Assembly: GCA_963772675.1 (NCBI GenBank)
Contig: CAVYYF010000006.1
Span: forward strand, 62,001-126,000
From: JAKAGZ01 sp963772675
Lineage (GTDB): Bacteria > Bacteroidota > Ignavibacteria > Ignavibacteriales > Ignavibacteriaceae
Length of the DNA: 64,000 nucleotides
Direction of reading: 5' to 3'
Made by a program: the position numbers and the translations under genes. Of the stretch, positions 62,358-64,000 are shown in pieces (within the stretch, counting starts at the first letter, position 1; the number at the start of each line of letters is the position of its first letter). The notes below the pieces were generated by a model. That model was not told the origin of the DNA and ran no database searches. It was given only the letters and a program-made list of their open reading frames with translations.

Positions 62358-62855
62358 ATGGCCCAAAATCATACGTTCGATATCGTTTCAGAAATTGACT
62401 TCCAGGAAGTAGATAATGCTGTAAACCAGGCAACAAAGGAAATTCAGCAAAGATATGATTTGAAAGATTCTCACACTGAAATTGAGTTAAACAAAAAAGA
62501 TAAGTCCCTGAACGTCCACACAAAAGACGATTACTCAAGGAAGGCAAGCATCGATATTCTTCAAACAAAATTTATTAAAAGAGGGATTTCTATTAAAGCC
62601 TTAAAATATGATGAGCCCGAAACAGCATCGGGAGGGAGAGTGAAACAAAAAATCAATCTTCAAAGCGGCATTTCAAAAGAAAATGCGAAAAAAATAACTA
62701 CACTGATAAAAGATTCCAAGCTAAAGGTTAATGCACAAATTCAGGATGAAAAAATCAGGGTGCAGGCACCCAAAATAGATGATCTACAGGCTGTTATAAA
62801 AATGGTTCGTGAAGCTGATCTGGAATTTCCGACTCAGTTTACTAATATGAAATAG
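62358..62855 (+). CDS. yajQ: YajQ-family (UPF0234) protein
   Basis: The 165-residue protein begins FDIVSEIDFQEVDNAVNQATKEI and contains RYDLKDSHTEIELNKKDKSL, KQKINLQSGISKENAKKI and KLKVNAQIQDEKIRVQAPKIDDLQ, which are the family signatures. YajQ binds nucleotides, and its Xanthomonas homologue binds cyclic di-GMP; its general role is not settled. Start: ATG with AAGGA 10 bp upstream. It follows the GIY-YIG element. Confidence 0.93.
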   Translation: MAQNHTFDIVSEIDFQEVDNAVNQATKEIQQRYDLKDSHTEIELNKKDKSLNVHTKDDYSRKASIDILQTKFIKRGISIKALKYDEPETASGGRVKQKINLQSGISKENAKKITTLIKDSKLKVNAQIQDEKIRVQAPKIDDLQAVIKMVREADLEFPTQFTNMK

Positions 62856-62931
62856 TGTAAAATTTCTTCCTTTTATTTACACCTCTAACTTACTACATTG
62901 ATATTGTATTTAGTATTTCATTTTGCGAAAA

Positions 62932-63129
62932 ATGTTTACAACTGATGAAGATATTGTCTGGATATGTCAGTACTGCGGAGTTCATAATTCTGTGTGGGTT
63001 GATCTTACTGTATCTCCAAAATTAGACTTCATTGAAGATTGCAAGATTTGCTGCCGTCCCAATAGAATTATTATTACCATTGACGAAAATGAAAATATTT
63101 TTCTTGAATATAGACCTCAGGATGAGTAG
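62932..63129 (+). CDS. CPXCG-motif cysteine-rich small protein
   Basis: The 65-residue protein has two Cys pairs, CQYCGVHNSVWVD and CKICCRPNRI, separated by an acidic linker; this matches the CPXCG-type cysteine-rich family of bacterial zinc-ribbon proteins. Function unknown. I use the ATG at 62932 rather than the TTG at 62923; neither has a strong ribosome site. It is convergent with proC, 9 bp apart. Confidence 0.75.
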   Translation: MFTTDEDIVWICQYCGVHNSVWVDLTVSPKLDFIEDCKICCRPNRIIITIDENENIFLEYRPQDE

Positions 63130-63138
63130 TAGTCAATT

Positions 63139-63954
63139 CTAATCTATGCTATATAACTTCGAAGCTTTCTCTGCCGAGATAATTATTCCCTTAATCATTG
63201 CAGAACTGAATCCGTTATGTTCCATCTGGTTCAATCCTGTTATAGTGCAGCCACGCGGGGTTGTAACTTTATCAACTTCACTTTCAGGATGATTTTTTTT
63301 ATCAGCTAAAAGTGATGCCGCGCCTCTTGCGGTTTGTGCCGCCATTAACAAAGCTTCTTCTGAATGAAACCCTATTTCAATTCCGCCTTGTGAAGCTGCA
63401 CGCACAGCCCTCAAAAAGAAAGCTATTCCACAGGCGCAAAGAGCAGTTGCGGGAATCATCAAACTTTCTTCTATCACAAGAGTTTTTCCTACTGAATCAA
63501 AAATCTTTTTTGCTACCGAAAGGGACTTGTCTTCTTTATTACTGCCAGAAAGGCAAGTCATTGATTCACCAATAGCAATTGCAGTATTCGGCATAGCACG
63601 AACTATTTTGATATCTTTTCCGGCAATATCTTTAATCGCTTTAATACTTGCACCCGAGACAACCGATATTAAGATATGCCTTTTCGAATCAAGATAAGGA
63701 GTAATTTCAGATAATAATTCATTAAGTTGCTGGGGCTGGACAGCAATTATTACAAGTTCAGAACCTGATACAGCTTTTTTATTATCACTAGTAACCCGGC
63801 AACCCTTCTTTTCATATTCTTTAAGATGTTGTAACTGTCTTCTTGTTATGTAAATATTTCCCACCGGGAATAAATCATTATTAATTAAACCATTAACAAT
63901 TGCAAGGCCTATATTGCCCCCACCAAGTACAGCCACTTTTGTTTTTGAATCCAT
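63139..63954 (-). CDS. proC: Pyrroline-5-carboxylate reductase
   Basis: The 271-residue NADPH enzyme makes the last step of proline synthesis. It has VLGGGNIGLAIVNGL (nucleotide-binding), VIIAVQPQQLNELL, RAMPNTAIAIGESMT and the C-terminal KVTTPRGCTITGLNQME signature. Length and motifs are normal. The promoter lies in the last 46 bp of the window. Confidence 0.96.
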   Translation of the reverse strand: MDSKTKVAVLGGGNIGLAIVNGLINNDLFPVGNIYITRRQLQHLKEYEKKGCRVTSDNKKAVSGSELVIIAVQPQQLNELLSEITPYLDSKRHILISVVSGASIKAIKDIAGKDIKIVRAMPNTAIAIGESMTCLSGSNKEDKSLSVAKKIFDSVGKTLVIEESLMIPATALCACGIAFFLRAVRAASQGGIEIGFHSEEALLMAAQTARGAASLLADKKNHPESEVDKVTTPRGCTITGLNQMEHNGFSSAMIKGIIISAEKASKLYSID

Positions 63955-64000
63955 TTTACAACCTCTTAATAATTGATTAAAAATTCATTTAACTCATAAA

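Overview
The window looks like a chromosomal segment of a low-GC member of the Bacteroidota/Chlorobiota group, most likely Ignavibacteria or a close relative. This is inferred from gene content only: DUF4783 and DUF5683 proteins, PEGA-domain kinases, a phosphate-selective-porin-like outer-membrane protein, an octaheme cytochrome c, and Shine-Dalgarno sites in front of many genes. No rRNA or marker-gene search was possible.

Layout. 1-17.8 kb (+): a head-to-tail array of eight complete soluble Ser/Thr kinase-TPR genes plus the end of a ninth, closed by a bidirectional terminator. 17.8-19.8 kb (-): NAD salvage genes pncB-pncA. 20-23.9 kb (+): a TPR protein with three CbxX/CfqX-type AAA+ domains. 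24-28.4 kb (-): a signalling operon of small lipoprotein, sigma-54 activator and PEGA kinase, followed by a frameshifted DUF5683 gene. 28.8-34.2 kb: a LuxR-type regulator, a fungal-type cytosine deaminase, a DinB-like protein, an AEC transporter, a UPF0045 protein, a secreted metallopeptidase and an aldo/keto reductase. 34.4-37.4 kb (+): an M1-like peptidase and a membrane protein gene with two frameshifts. 37.4-52.8 kb (-): phosphatase, CoA-transferase, alanine dehydrogenase, 2-hydroxyacid dehydrogenase, an SpmA/SpmB-type membrane protein, amidase, a split-barrel protein, a broken AddA-like helicase-nuclease, a giant NtrY-like kinase and a DUF4783 protein. 52.9-56.7 kb (-): a fibronectin-III lipoprotein and pyrR-pyrB-pyrC with an unusual leader. 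57-61.7 kb (+): tetR, TauE/SafE exporter, porin, FmdE-like protein and octaheme cytochrome c. 61.9-64 kb: tRNA-Pro(CGG), a GIY-YIG gene caught between two copies of the tRNA 3' end, yajQ, a CPXCG protein and proC.

Most noteworthy: the kinase-TPR array, whose protein motifs are conserved although synonymous sites have diverged; a tRNA-associated GIY-YIG micro-element that leaves a tRNA T-arm/acceptor copy with an interrupted T-loop; a pyrR leader with an upstream ORF and a PyrR-box-like hairpin over the ribosome binding site; a shared operator in front of tetR and the octaheme operon; and at least eight single-base frameshifts in five genes, several in T or A runs, which are either sequencing errors or real decay.
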